From NCBI GenBank assembly GCA_023376005.1, contig CM042142.1, forward strand, positions 53,988,914 through 54,052,913: a stretch of 64,000 bases of DNA. The letters run 5' to 3'. The DNA is from Doryteuthis pealeii (lineage: Eukaryota > Mollusca > Cephalopoda > Myopsida > Loliginidae). The position numbers and the translations under genes are program-made. Shown piece after piece: positions 9,751 to 20,458 of the stretch (positions within the stretch are counted from its first letter, which is position 1; each line of letters begins with the position of its first letter). A model generated the notes under the pieces. The model had not been told where the DNA came from and made no database searches. It saw only the letters and a program-made list of their open reading frames with translations.

Positions 9751-10084
9751 CGTCTAACTCAGTAGATTATCTTTATATTTATATATATATATATAATGAG
9801 AACGATAGACGTGTATACACACACACACATCTTTTTCTCGCTATATTATATACACTAGCAAAAAAACGCCATCTGGACTTTGTAAAAATAAATCTTTGAA
9901 AGATATTACATGAAGAGGGAATTAAATAAATTAAATAAAACGTTCAATATTTTTTTAAAGATTAATTCAAAGGTTAACAAACAACACCATATTTACCTTA
10001 TGTTTCTTTACACTTGCATTGCGATAGATTTCAAAACCAACCAACAAACCAATATAAACACAATGCTTCAAGCAAATTATAACA

Positions 10085-10085
10085 T

Positions 10086-10178
<93 letters not shown>

Positions 10179-10180
10179 AG
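10085..10180. repeat. (CA)n then (TA)n compound microsatellite
   Basis: About 35 bp of CA repeats followed by about 50 bp of TA repeats. Confidence 0.95.
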
Positions 10181-10255
10181 GAAGATATGTTAGAGATGAT
10201 TTCTATCAGACCCATTATTTATCTGTTTATAAATATAAGGAGACGCTATAAAAGT

Positions 10256-10560
10256 TACTGAAGTCAGTCAGTCAGTATACTGTTGGTTTGGACAACAGCA
10301 ACTGGCTAAGCACAACTGAAATAGTGCCCAAAACAGCTGGTTCTTATGGAACTCAAGAATAGTCCATTCATGTATTTGGGTGATTCCATTCCTTGAGTCC
10401 TGATTGACTGCTTAGTTTCTATGATGTTATGAGGCTTCATAGATACTCTGGCATTCTGCAGTAGGATTGCAACAAGGTTAGAACCGTATTGAGTTACGGC
10501 GCCTTGTTGCCTTGTCTTACCAATTCGACGGTAATTGGAACTTAGTATGATTATTCTACA
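10256..10560 (-). mobile_element. Solo-LTR-like element (LTR-1)
   Basis: Read on the minus strand it begins TGTAGAATAATC and ends CTTCAGTA, with a CCAAT-like box (near the 'gactgcttagtt' region) and a TATA-like region as in an LTR promoter. Flanks AAAGT (10251-10255) and AAAGA (10561-10565) are a near-perfect 5-bp target duplication. Other copies show perfect 5-bp duplications. Confidence 0.75.
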
Positions 10561-10789
10561 AAAGATTTATGACTCCTATTCATTTCCATAGAAGCCCCAA
10601 CAAATATAACACCAGTGGGTGGAGTACATTTTTTTGCTATAGAATATCAGGGTGTTTTTTTCGGGGGGGGGGGGGTATGTTTTTTTGGGTTTTTTTGTTG
10701 TTTTTTTTTCAACTATATGCATTTATGCCAGCGATGAACATACCACAGTCGTAAAAATGTGCACCAGCAGCGGTGTCGTTGTCAGAAAA

Positions 10790-10850
10790 ACGTGATCTAC
10801 GTAAACCATCTTTCATCGCTCCGATTCACAAGGAGGGACCTGATTGAGGC
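10790..10850 (+). pseudogene. Possible LINE reverse-transcriptase fragment
   Basis: One frame reads RKPSFIAPIHKEGP and then a stop. This resembles the 'iaPihKkG' motif at the start of many LINE RT domains. No further motif is readable downstream without several frameshifts. Confidence 0.3.
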
Positions 10851-11156
10851 GTTCTTCATTTAATGTGCTATCTTGTCACTCATTTATCAGTTGCCGCTGC
10901 TGAAACGCATTACTCGCCGCCTAACTGTAATCACTTTCTCCTTTTGGTTACCGTAAACGTTCAGCAAGCGTTGATGAATATCAGTGACTAATTTTTCCGC
11001 ATTTCCAATTATGGACCTCTGCATCGTATCACCACTCGACGGCAATCTGCAAACAGGCCAAGAAATATTGGTGATAGGCAGAAAGTTCAACCCTACTACC
11101 ATACCACACCCCCATCTGACGTCGGGGGTCAACTAACAAAAATGAGGTTTTACTTT

Positions 11157-11512
11157 CGGAGCGACTTAGCTCAGTCGGTAAAATGCTCCCATAGGAATCG
11201 CAAGGTTCCTGCTTCGATACCAGTCCCCCGCAACCCGCAAACTCGGTGCATGAAAAGCACAGATTGGGTAATCTGATCTCTGCGGTAAACTGGGGGAGGT
11301 GACGGTAGGTGTGGCGCTCCACCTTGAAGAATAATTAAAGTTCCAATTACCGTTTAACTGGGAAGACAAGGCAACAAACGGTTGTAACTGAAATATAAAC
11401 CCGAAACAAACAACAAAAACAATCTTACTGGTCTAGAGCTATTGAAAACGAGATAGACTTCCTCGCTGTCCGGTTGATATCGACAATAGGCCACTCCGTC
11501 AACTTAACTTTA
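11157..11512 (+). mobile_element. SINE-A, split by an LTR-1 fragment
   Basis: Box A TTAGCTCAGTCGGTAA and box B GCTTCGATACC are present. The body is interrupted at 11325 by the first ~80 bp of LTR-1, then resumes at about 11410 ('caatcttactggtctagagc') to its end. Confidence 0.75.
11325..11405 (+). mobile_element. LTR-1 5' fragment inside SINE-A
   Basis: Starts with TGAAGAATAATT and matches the first ~80 bp of LTR-1; the remainder is missing. Because it lies inside SINE-A, it arrived later. Confidence 0.65.
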
Positions 11513-11867
11513 TTGTACAAGCTCGGCAATGGTAGTGACTTTGCGGGGAAAGTATTTTGTAACTGAATATTTGCTCTATGCAAAGATGTTGTGCTCCTTA
11601 GATCTCTTGCGGCTTCCGTGGGAATAAATGAGAGGCATTACTTTCGGAGCTTGTGTGTGTGTATACAAGAAATAACCGGTCCCGAATGGACTAAAAGGAT
11701 TTTAGGAATGCCACGGACTGAGAGAGAAAGAGGGAGGTGAGAAAATGGAAATACTTTAGCAAATTCCTTATCTAATAAAAAAAATCGGTGAAAATTCGCG
11801 TAATATAAGTAAGTAAAAAAAAAAAAAAAAAAAAAAAGTGTATATATATATATATCAAGTAAAAAAG

Positions 11868-12078
11868 TAAAGTCATTGGAGTAGCCTAAAGTCGATATCA
11901 GCCAATCAGCGAGGGAGTCTATCCCCTTTTCACAAGTGCTAGACGAAGGAGATTGGTTTTGCATCTCAGGTGGAGCGCCACTCCTATCATCAGCTCCTTA
12001 CTTTACCGCACAGATCTCTGTGCTACTCATACGCTGAGTTGGCAGGTACCAGTATCGAAACAAGAACCTTGAGATTCG
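11868..12078 (-). mobile_element. SINE-A, head-truncated
   Basis: Minus-strand SINE-A body, preceded by an A run and a short TA tract. Box A is absent. Confidence 0.75.
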
Positions 12079-12109
12079 TTTGAAAATAAAACAATATTAG
12101 AAATCCATA

Positions 12110-12436
12110 ACACCAAATAATTATTTAGTAAACTCGGTTTTGTTAAAAGCGGTATACAAATTATTCACATATATACTATGTAAACATTGATTTCTTAATG
12201 ATATATAACGCACAGCGCAGGAATTTAAACTCGTTAATAATATGGGCTGTTTTGAGACAAATCACCCTCGGCTAGACCTTCACGGAGACATTGTTAATGA
12301 ATTAAGTCGCTAATTAAGATTAAATGATGATTATTTAATAACCATTGAGAATATAACGTAAATAACTAAGGGAATTGGGATGTTGGTGGTGACGTAGTTT
12401 CAGTTACAGACACATATAATCTTCATTATAAGATAA
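12110..12436 (-). mobile_element. Diverged Helitron-related repeat
   Basis: Its minus-strand start TCTTATAATGAAGATT and the following 'ctgtaactgaaactacgtc' match the 5' region of the Helitron family in this window. The 3' hairpin and CTAG end are not found. Confidence 0.5.
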
Positions 12437-12592
12437 TACGTAATGGTTATTATAAGGTTATATTTAATTTAATTTTATTGGATCTGTGTTATTAATTACC
12501 CACAATTTTTTAAAGAACTTTGAATGTTATTTATAGTTTAAATTCTTTCAATTATTATGCATGTATTTCGTGGAATTTCTACTGTGCAACTA

Positions 12593-12637
<45 letters not shown>

Positions 12638-12960
12638 GTGTCTGTGCGTGTGTGAATATAGGTGTGTGTATGGATATATATACTTATATATAATGTTCGT
12701 TCTGCTATTTCTCCCTGACCTAATAAAAAAAAAGGCAAAAGTAAATGTGATTTTCCGTGCAATGGTATTTCACAAAGAGAGAAAGGCAAATGTCTGAACA
12801 AAGTTCATTTAAGTCTAATACACACATAAAAATACTTCAACAGATGAAAGACTAGTTTCAAGACAAGAGAAGATGATGAGTCTGACAAGGGGTATTTTGG
12901 ATCTTTTTTTAAATTTTAAAGCCGAGACGACGCATTCACCTTAATATTATTTCAGCTACG
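12437..12960. other. AT-rich sequence with one TA array
   Basis: Holds a (TA)n run at about 12596-12633. Nothing else is recognised. Confidence 0.4.
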
Positions 12961-12971
12961 AAAAGGGGGGA

Positions 12972-12976
<5 letters not shown>

Positions 12977-13023
<47 letters not shown>

Positions 13024-13128
13024 TTGCACAGACACACACACACACATACCTACATATATACTTACACACACACACATACCTACATATATACTTGCACACA
13101 CACATACATATATACACTTGCAATCACG

Positions 13129-13163
<35 letters not shown>

Positions 13164-13416
13164 GCGCGCACACATACATATATATATGCACACACATACA
13201 TGTATATGCACATGCGCACGCATGCACAAGCATACACGCATATATATATACTTACATGTGCGCGCACACACACACACACACATACACATATATATACTTG
13301 CATATACACACACACATATATATATACTTGCATATACACACACACATATATATACTTGCATACACACACACATATACACACACACTTGCATACACACACA
13401 CATATATATATACTTG

Positions 13417-13455
<39 letters not shown>

Positions 13456-13486
13456 TTGCTCACACACACACACACATATACTTGCT

Positions 13487-13517
<31 letters not shown>

Positions 13518-13771
13518 TGGCTCACACACACACACACATATATATATATACTTGCATACACACAAACACACACATATATATATATATATACTTGCACACA
13601 CACACACATATACATACTTGCACACACACACATATACATACTTGCACAGATACACACACATATATATATACGTTTGCACACACACATATATATATACTTG
13701 CTCACACACAAATATATATATACTTGCTCACACACACACATATATACTTGCTCACACACACACACACACAC

Positions 13772-13808
<37 letters not shown>

Positions 13809-13841
13809 TGCACACATATATATATACTTGCACACACATAT

Positions 13842-13873
<32 letters not shown>

Positions 13874-13875
13874 AT
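12977..13875. repeat. Long compound CA/TA array punctuated by 'acttgc'
   Basis: About 900 bp of alternating (CA)n and (TA)n blocks, each pair usually separated by 'tacttgca' or 'acttgctca'. All six frames stay partly open, which gives long spurious Tyr/His/Thr-rich frames. Alternating purine-pyrimidine sequence of this length is prone to Z-DNA and slippage. Confidence 0.95.
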
Positions 13876-13929
13876 GTGTGTGTGTGTGTGTGTGTATACT
13901 CATACACACTATACATATATCTATTTATA

Positions 13930-14440
13930 TTATATATATAAAATAAAAATATTAATTATGAACTTGTCAGCTTTTGAACGTATTGAACCGAATGTGTTTA
14001 TTTTTTTTTCTTCTATTGAACTTTGTGCCCTATATATATATGTATATATATGTGTGTGAATTTTATTGAACAGTTGTAATTGATTTGCGCATGGCGCTTG
14101 TCAAAAGTGCCGTATTGAATCTGGCTTTGTGCTTTCCGTCACCCCCCCCCCCACACACACACACACTTCCTCGCGGTACGAGAACGGATTTCTAAAGATT
14201 TAATCCGCCAGCGTTCATTGGTTCTGCTTCCAGGTCTCATAATAACCCTCCTAGAACTTTTCCCACCCTGCCATGCCACCAGAGAACTACCAGTAGCGCC
14301 ATCTGGAGGACTAGTACAGGTCAAGTCAATGGCTGACGAGCACCGAGTTGTGTAAGATCAATTTTGCTTTTGAAGAAAAAAAAAGTGACGAGTAAGATTG
14401 GCCTAGATTTATTAAGACCGAAATGCATTTTAATTATTAA
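13930..14440. other. Unassigned sequence with C/CA run
   Basis: Contains a C run joined to a CA run near 14143-14165. No gene or family match recognised. Confidence 0.35.
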
Positions 14441-14465
14441 CAGGTGCTCTTATACAGTCCTGTCG

Positions 14466-14740
14466 TCGGAGGCGTGTGGTGTAATGGTTTCCGTCGTAGG
14501 AAAATCGGCACGACGAAACGAGTTCAAATCCTGGACGAAGCTGTTTGCATTTCACATAGCGCTAATATCATTGGGAAAAGTATGCATCCAACTACTCTAC
14601 CTCCAGCTATGGGTAAATAGTAGGGCGGACTAGGCTCTTTAACAATCTAGGATAAAGAAAAGTCTGAATTCAAACCTGTTAAACTCCTCTTAAGAAATTG
14701 GCCATGCGTCGCATCCTGCTCGTGCGGAGGGGTTGGTAAA
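14466..14740 (+). mobile_element. SINE-B, near full-length
   Basis: Head 'tggtgtaatggtttccgtcg' (box A) and 'gagttcaaatcctgg' (box B), body, and terminal 'gcggaggggttggtaaat'. The box B GTTCAAATCC is close to the tRNA consensus. Allelic or duplicate copy at 29206-29480. Confidence 0.85.
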
Positions 14741-14780
14741 TAGATCCAAATGCATAATAGCGCGCAAGAGATATTAGAAT

Positions 14781-15072
14781 TGTAGAATAATCATGTTCCA
14801 ATTACCGTCGAATTGGTAAGACAAGGCAACAAGTAGCTGTAACTCAATACAGATCTAACCTTGTTGCAATCCTATTGCAGAATACCAGAGTATTTATGAA
14901 GCCTCAGAACATCATAGAAACCAAGCAGCCAATCAGAACTGAAGGAATGGAATTACCCAAATACATGGACTATTCTTGATTTCCATAAGTACCAGTTGTC
15001 TTGGGCACTAGTTCAGTTGTGCTTAGCCAGTTGCTGTTGTCCAAACCAACAGTATACTGACTGACTTCAATA
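14781..15072 (+). mobile_element. Solo-LTR-like element LTR-1
   Basis: Begins TGTAGAATAATC and ends CTTCAATA, flanked by a perfect 5-bp duplication AGAAT (14776-14780 and 15073-15077). It contains 'cagccaatcag' (CCAAT box) and a 'tatttatgaa' TATA-like box, as expected of an LTR promoter. No internal coding region, so it is solo or non-autonomous. Ends are TG..TA rather than TG..CA. Confidence 0.8.
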
Positions 15073-15379
15073 AGAATCACACTTTATGTATAAATAGCAT
15101 CAAATGTCGGAAACTCCCGAAGTAACTTAAACCTAACTAGCATGTCAAAGGTTTTGGGTAATTCCGTGTTATGTAATGCTTTTTATGCGTATTCTAATGA
15201 TATTAAGTCGCTTGTGCAATAGTGCTGTAAATATATATTGTCATCAATTCTGTACGGACACTGGATGACGTCTAGAGGACCTGCCAAGAGCAATAGCCAA
15301 TAGGGGTGGATGAAGGGAACCTGTGCTATCAGCACAACTTGATTATTACCACGTGATGTTCATCTGCTTTCTGTGCCTC

Positions 15380-15416
15380 GTCATGAAAGTATGGAGTTTC
15401 TTCATGGATAATCCCA
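15380..15416 (+). pseudogene. LINE RT fragment, 5' side of a TIR insertion
   Basis: Reads PRHESMEFLHG, resembling the 'LHegM' region that precedes the GVKQGCVLAP motif in LINE reverse transcriptases. The matching downstream motif lies on the far side of the TIR element. Confidence 0.4.
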
Positions 15417-15818
15417 GGTCAAATCTTCCAGAAAAAAGTAAAAATGTCACCCACTCCTTCAATTTTTCTGAAATTTCGTGGAGGTGTGGACTATGTTAAA
15501 GTAAAATCAAAGAAAATTTCCAATTTTTAATTCCATAATGAAATGTGGTGCCAATATTGAGTTTTGTATATTGTCAGAATTTTGCAGGCAATATGATTGA
15601 TACAAGGGAAATGTATCGTTTCTATAGCATTTCAGATATATCCAACAACCAAAATAATTCTGATTATTTCTATTGCACTCTGACAATGATTTTCCTCCAT
15701 ATAGACCTCATCTAATGGCTGAATGGAAAAACCTTAAACAAATAAGTGCAAAATTTTAACTTATTGTAGCTTCGGTTCTGAGCAAAAACCAAACTATCTT
15801 TTTGATACAAATAATGTT

Positions 15819-15869
<51 letters not shown>

Positions 15870-16281
15870 ATAATAATAGAAAAAAGATTTTCTCATTGAT
15901 GTAGTGCCACATTGGGATTTTCCACCTATTGACCTTGCTATGAAAAAAATCAAATCATTAATAACTTAAAATGTGTTAACTTTAAGACATTTTGATAGCA
16001 TTTTTTGGATTTTTGTGGGTCAAAATGCTTTTTAAACCAATTTTCAGAAGTAGGGTAGATCTAGAACTCATTTTACAGACAAAGATAAACTACACAAAGT
16101 CACCATTTTTCGCGACCACCTCAAAAAAAAATTTTGGAGAGCTAAATTGACATAACTCGGTCAATTTTTGCAATTGGAAGCTCAGATTTTGGGGATTGTC
16201 TTACTTTAACATAGTCCACACCACCACAAAATTTCAGAAAAATTGAAAGGGGTGGGTAACATCGCCTGGATGATTTGACAT
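15417..16281. mobile_element. TIR DNA element of unknown superfamily
   Basis: About 90-100 bp at each end are imperfect inverted repeats (left 'caatttttctgaaatttcg', right 'aaatttcagaaaaattgaa'; both include 'gtggactatgttaaagtaa' or its complement). The interior holds a (TA)n run at 15822-15867 and no transposase. It sits between two halves of a LINE RT motif. Second copy at 30161-30990. Confidence 0.7.
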
Positions 16282-16297
16282 GAAATTACCGTAATCT

Positions 16298-16345
16298 AAA
16301 ATGATGTCAAACAGGGATGTGTGCTGGCACCGGCTCTCTATATCT
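16298..16345 (+). pseudogene. LINE RT fragment, 3' side (VKQGCVLAP)
   Basis: Reads NDVKQGCVLAPALYIYL, the hallmark motif between catalytic motifs A and C of LINE RTs. It runs directly into the Rep3 body. Counterpart at about 31010-31050. Confidence 0.6.
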
Positions 16346-17215
16346 ACCTCAGCCCTGTCAGCTAGAACTTTAGAATGCACAAACTGCACTTCCCACACAC
16401 ACAATGGGGCCGTGGGTGGTGACCTTAAGGATGGAAATTTGGTGGCTGAGCAGTCTATGACATAGAACACTCCACTTTGGTCCTTAGGCTAGACTGGCGG
16501 TCGAAGAGGCCCCCTCTGATCAATCGGCTGGTCACATCAAGCCCTAACACGTATATGATTCTCAATCCTATTGCCCTTGATGGCAAGTTCCAACCCTTTT
16601 TATCATATATGTGCTAAAAGGTGGTGGTTGGGGGGGGGGGTCTTAGTGTTCTGTGTGAAGAATAATCAAAGTTCCAATTACCGTCGAATTGGGAAGACAA
16701 GGCAACAAACGGTTGTAACTTAATACAAACCCGAATAGTCGCAAAGTCTACTGTAGAATGACAGGGTATTTATAAAACTACACAGTATCATTCAAATCAA
16801 GCAGCCAATCAGAACTCAAAAAATTGAATCACCCAAATCACCCATATTGATGAATGGATCATTCTTGATTTCTATATATACCAACTGTCTTGGACACTGC
16901 TTGAGTGGTACTTAGCTGCTGTTATTCAAACCAACAGTAGACTAACTGACCTCAATACTGTGTATGACGTTAAACTCTATCTGATGAAGAGGTTTCAATT
17001 CTGGAGCTATGAGAATGTGGAGTTCCCCTTCATCACCATTATTCCTAGGTTCACACTAACCCGGAGAGGTAGTACCTGTTAAAGTCACATCTATGGGTTA
17101 AATAGAAAAAATGTTTTAAAAATGGGTACCCATAAAAAATAAATTTAAAAAAATGTATTTGGCATAAAATAACCCAATGTGTTGACATGCCATAAAATCC
17201 AACCAACCAACCCAA
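16346..17215 (+). repeat. Rep3, split by LTR-1
   Basis: Rep3 body (16346-16650) and tail (16963-17215) separated by a solo-LTR-like insertion. The right copy of the segment has the uninterrupted version at 31050-31590. Confidence 0.8.
16656..16957 (+). mobile_element. LTR-1 insertion present only in the left copy
   Basis: Begins TGAAGAATAATC, ends CTCAATA, and is flanked by a perfect 5-bp duplication CTGTG (16651-16655 and 16958-16962). The matching site in the other copy reads CTGGG once (31323-31327), with no element. Confidence 0.9.
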
Positions 17216-17239
17216 CAACCAACCCATCCACGTGGAGTT

Positions 17240-17352
17240 AATCTGATTTCTACGCCTCTTCATGAAAGCCTAGAGTTTCTTGATCTGTGGTCTCAGATGA
17301 TGTCAAACAGGGATGTATGCTGGCACCGACTATCTATCTATCTATCTATCTA
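17240..17352 (+). pseudogene. Second LINE RT fragment and (CTAT)n run
   Basis: Frames read LHESLEFLDLW and, after a shift, DDVKQGCMLAPTI, the same LINE motif as at 16298. It ends in a CTAT tetranucleotide run. Counterpart at about 31610-31715. Confidence 0.5.
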
Positions 17353-17807
17353 TGCTAGAAATAACTTCGGAATATGTAAGAAAGGGAGCCTACATCTAAA
17401 CCTGCCAAATGGAAGGTAAAAATATAAACTAGTGAAGACAACAGGGAATCGAACAATGGTCTCCTGTGAGGCAAGCTGAGATAGCGAGAACTTAGTTGCA
17501 TGACCTTCTCTTACTATAATAGTTAAAGTTCAATGCGATGCTTAGGAAGCCAACTCAGCAGGTTATTACCAAGTGTCGTTAACCCCTTTATTGTGAGTAC
17601 TCACTTATTGCGACCTTGTGACACAATAAGATAGGCTTAATAAATGTCTATTATAATCATGTAGATTGATTCTCTTATTAGAAAACGTTTCACAAATCAA
17701 TGTTGGTTGGTTGGTTGGTTGGTTGATTTTACAGCATGTGAAAACTTTTGGGGTTATCTAATGCGTAAGATGCGTCTTTATTCAAACAACTGCGGTTTCA
17801 AGACGCA

Positions 17808-18225
17808 TGGTGTAATGGTTTGAGTCGTGGGAAATTGACTTGCTGATCCTGGTTCAAATCATAGACGAGGCCATTTGCATTTTTCATAGTGCTAATATCC
17901 TTGGGAAAGGTATGAATACAACTACTCTCTCCCATATATGGGTTAAATAGAAAAACATGAATTGATAAACAAAATTGTATTATACATTAAGAATTAATTT
18001 ATTTCAAAACTCAATCGGCATTAAATGACCCACTGAGGTTGATATGCCGTAAAACAAAACCAAACAACTACTCTTCCCCCTGTTAAGGGTATATAGTTGA
18101 CAGGGCTTTTAACCATGGCTAGGTAACCAGTCTAGAAGAAGGAAAACTCTGAATTCAAACCTGTTAAACTCCGCTTGATAAATGTACATTGTATAACATC
18201 CTGTTCGTGCGGAGGGGTTGGTAAA
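17808..18225 (+). mobile_element. SINE-B, split by a Rep3 tail
   Basis: SINE-B head (17808) with box A-like 'tggtgtaatggtttgagtcg' and box B-like 'ggttcaaatcatag', and body resuming at 18075 to 'gcggaggggttggtaaat'. A Rep3 3' end is inserted between two copies of an 11-bp direct repeat. Confidence 0.8.
17929..18063 (+). mobile_element. Rep3 3' end inserted in SINE-B
   Basis: Rep3 tail from 'atgggttaaatag' to 'gatatgccgtaaaacaaaac', flanked by an 11-bp direct repeat ACAACTACTCT (17918-17928 and 18064-18074). The long target duplication and 5' truncation point to LINE-driven retroposition. Confidence 0.85.
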
Positions 18226-18255
18226 TATATTTGGTTTCAAGTAATTATTCCTATT

Positions 18256-18352
18256 TACAACTCAGTCGGAAGAGCATCTTGCAAGAAACCACAAGGTTCC
18301 GGGTTCGGTAAAAGTAGTGGGTTGATGGTATGTGTGGTGCACAGGGTCTGGC
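18256..18352 (+). mobile_element. SINE-A head fragment
   Basis: Box-A-like 'actcagtcggaagagc' and the 'gaaaccacaaggttccgggt' segment, then a deletion to 'gtgtggtgcac'. Counterpart at 32606-32702. Confidence 0.6.
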
Positions 18353-18832
18353 AAATCGAGAATAAACTTCGTAATAACATACGAGTAAAAATAAGTCCTC
18401 AAAAATAAAAACTACTTTATTGGGGATGTCCATGCACATAAAATACTGAATTTAGGAGTAAACGAGGCTTAAAAGGTTAATAGTCACTAGCGGAAGTATC
18501 CGTCTACGCTGGGGAAAAGGTTACGACTTGGATTGCAGACATGACGAGACTAACAGACAAATGTCATTTTTTTCTTTTTTTTTTTCTTTTTTTTTTTTCT
18601 TTTTTTTCTTTTTTTCTTTTTTCTTTTTTTTCTTTTTTCTTTTTTCCAAAACGTTGTCTATTTCACAATCTTTGTTGTCGAATATTTACACTAAACGGTT
18701 AGAAATGGTGAATGAAAAAAAAAAAAAAACCCGCCAAACAGAAAAGAGATTTACTATTTTATTTTATATTGTGAAGTTGAAAAATAAAAAAAATAAGTAT
18801 TCCAAAAAGACAAATTTATTATAGACAGTAAA

Positions 18833-18877
18833 GTCAACGTTAAAACGTTTCGGGATTTTTAAAACCTTCATCAGGAC
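18833..18877 (-). ncRNA. Hammerhead-like motif
   Basis: Minus strand: CTGATGA (18874-18868), stem II with an A-C mismatch at its base, GAAA, self-complementary stem III ACGTT-TT-AACGT (18848-18837), H17 = U, stem I GTC/GAC. The stem II closing mismatch and the 3-bp stem I make activity doubtful. Counterpart at 33141-33185. Confidence 0.4.
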
Positions 18878-18994
18878 ATTTGGATGAAAATAAGTGTTGT
18901 CTAAGAAAGTAATGGAAATATTTTCAAAACGAAACGAGAAATAAGAAAGTATTAGAGAAAAAGATGTTCTTTTTTTCTGTTAACAGCTTTCTCA

Positions 18995-19499
18995 TCTTAT
19001 TATAATGGATATTATCCGTATATCTGTATGTAACCGAAACTACGTCACCACTACCGTCACAATTCTCTTAGATATTTACGTTATATTCTCAGTGATTATT
19101 ATTAAATAATCATTATTTGATTAGCATCTTATCTATTAACGATGTCTCTATGAAGATCTAGCTGAATTAGCTTTGCTTCAAAACAGCCATTGTTAAAGCT
19201 TTTTAAAATCTTGCAATTTGTCTTATATATCACTAAGAAATAAAGGTTTACACAGTATAAGCTGTTGATAATTTGCATATGGGTTTTAACGAAATCGATT
19301 TTAATAAATAATCACTTGGTGTTATTGATTTCTGATATTGTTTTATTCTCACATATTAAATCAATCCTATGCATAATTTCATATAGAAATCAATTAAAAT
19401 AAGTTTAATCTTTTTATATGCGTTCTTGCTTAGTTTCATAAGTCTTTCTAATTATATATCTTTATTCATTAAAACTGAAATGACGCATATTTTTGCTCG

Positions 19500-19500
<1 letters not shown>
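18995..19500 (+). mobile_element. Diverged Helitron-related repeat
   Basis: Starts TCTTATTATAATGGATATT and continues 'ctgtatgtaaccgaaac', like the 5' end of the Helitron family. The CTAG 3' end and its hairpin are not seen before the TA tract. Counterpart at 33303-33810. Confidence 0.55.
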
Positions 19501-19530
<30 letters not shown>

Positions 19531-19552
19531 TATATATATATACACACACACG

Positions 19553-19698
19553 ACCTACTCCTCCGCACGAGCAGGATGTGACACAAGGTCAGTTTCTTAA
19601 GCGGAGTTCAACAGGTTTGAATTCAGAGTTTTCTTTCTCCTAGACCGGTTTCCTAACCAAGGTTAAAGAGCCCAGTCTGCCCTACTATTTACCTATAG
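19553..19698 (-). mobile_element. SINE-B 3' half
   Basis: Minus-strand SINE-B from 'cctccgcacgagcaggatg' to the 'gggtaaatag' region. The tRNA head is missing. Counterpart at 33845-33990. Confidence 0.75.
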
Positions 19699-19741
19699 AT
19701 AGTCTTTCTTTATGAACACCGAGTAGAAAAGACAGGAAAAC

Positions 19742-20046
19742 TGTAGAATGAACATCATATTCCCCTTCACAGGAAGACTGTAACTAGCGTCCAGTCACCA
19801 GACAAAAAAGGCAGAGTAACTGAATACACTTTGTAGCAACTGAGAGGACGTGGTCAAGTGTTCATTATATATGTATACAAATATACATACTAAAACCACC
19901 AGCCAATCAAAATGCCGGAAATAGACTTGCATATTCCACAAAGTAGAATATCCCAAGCTGCTATTTAAACCACTTACCAAGTCTGGGTTCTCAGAAGCAT
20001 TCTGATCAGTTTACACAAATCTCGACAAAACCCAGGGTCACAGTTA
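19742..20046 (+). mobile_element. LTR-like element LTR-2
   Basis: Begins TGTAGAATGAACATC and carries a CCAAT box ('cagccaatcaaaatgcc') followed about 55 bp later by a TATA-like box ('ctatttaaacc'), as in a promoter-bearing LTR. The 3' end runs into a (TA)n array, so boundaries and duplication are unclear. Counterpart at about 34053-34345. Confidence 0.5.
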
Positions 20047-20057
20047 AAATATCCATG

Positions 20058-20119
<62 letters not shown>

Positions 20120-20287
20120 GTGTGTGTTGTAAACAAGGTATGTTTGGAATGGCTTTTTTGCCGACATTTTTTTGGGGGAGAATATGTGCTTAATTGGAGT
20201 CGTACCTAATTTTGAAAATTAATTAATAATGAATTAGGCGGGAATGCCTATTTAAATGTATGGCTAAACAAATCGAGAAAAATCAAT

Positions 20288-20329
20288 CTCTGTATGTACA
20301 TTTCGGCCTATTAGGCCTCATCAGCAGAG
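20288..20329 (-). ncRNA. Hammerhead ribozyme motif, minus arm
   Basis: Mirror of the plus-arm motif: stem I CTCTG/CAGAG, CTGATGA, 4-bp stem II, GAAA, palindromic stem III, H17 = A. Confidence 0.7.
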
Positions 20330-20416
20330 CTATAGATAGGAAGGCCGCCCTGTGCGTGATTTGAAACCGGACTGCCAAGTTTCAAATCACGCACAGGGCG
20401 GCCTTCCTATCTATAG

Positions 20417-20458
20417 CTCTGCTGATGAGGCCTAATAGGCCGAAATGTACATACAGAG
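20417..20458 (+). ncRNA. Hammerhead ribozyme motif, plus arm
   Basis: Stem I CTCTG (20417-20421) with CAGAG (20454-20458). Core CTGATGA (20422-20428). Stem II GGCC/GGCC with loop TAATA (20429-20441). GAAA (20442-20445). Stem III ATGT/ACAT (20445-20452), U16.1 at 20452, H17 = A at 20453. Every invariant core residue matches. Stem III has no loop, so a monomer would form only part of it. Confidence 0.75.

Larger units (their letters stand above)
9632..9776. repeat. 145-bp near-perfect palindrome with a hammerhead-like motif in each arm
   Basis: Two 72-bp arms are reverse complements around a single central base (9704). Each arm contains CTGAAGA, a 2-bp stem II and GAAAC with a self-complementary stem III. 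The palindrome should extrude as a cruciform or form a long RNA hairpin. It lies in AT-rich sequence downstream of the LINE. Confidence 0.9.

Noticed and set aside
13024..14059. Several long overlapping frames rich in His, Thr, Tyr and Ile or Cys and Val
   Set aside because: They are translations of CA/TA repeats in several frames and on both strands, with no domain or codon signature.
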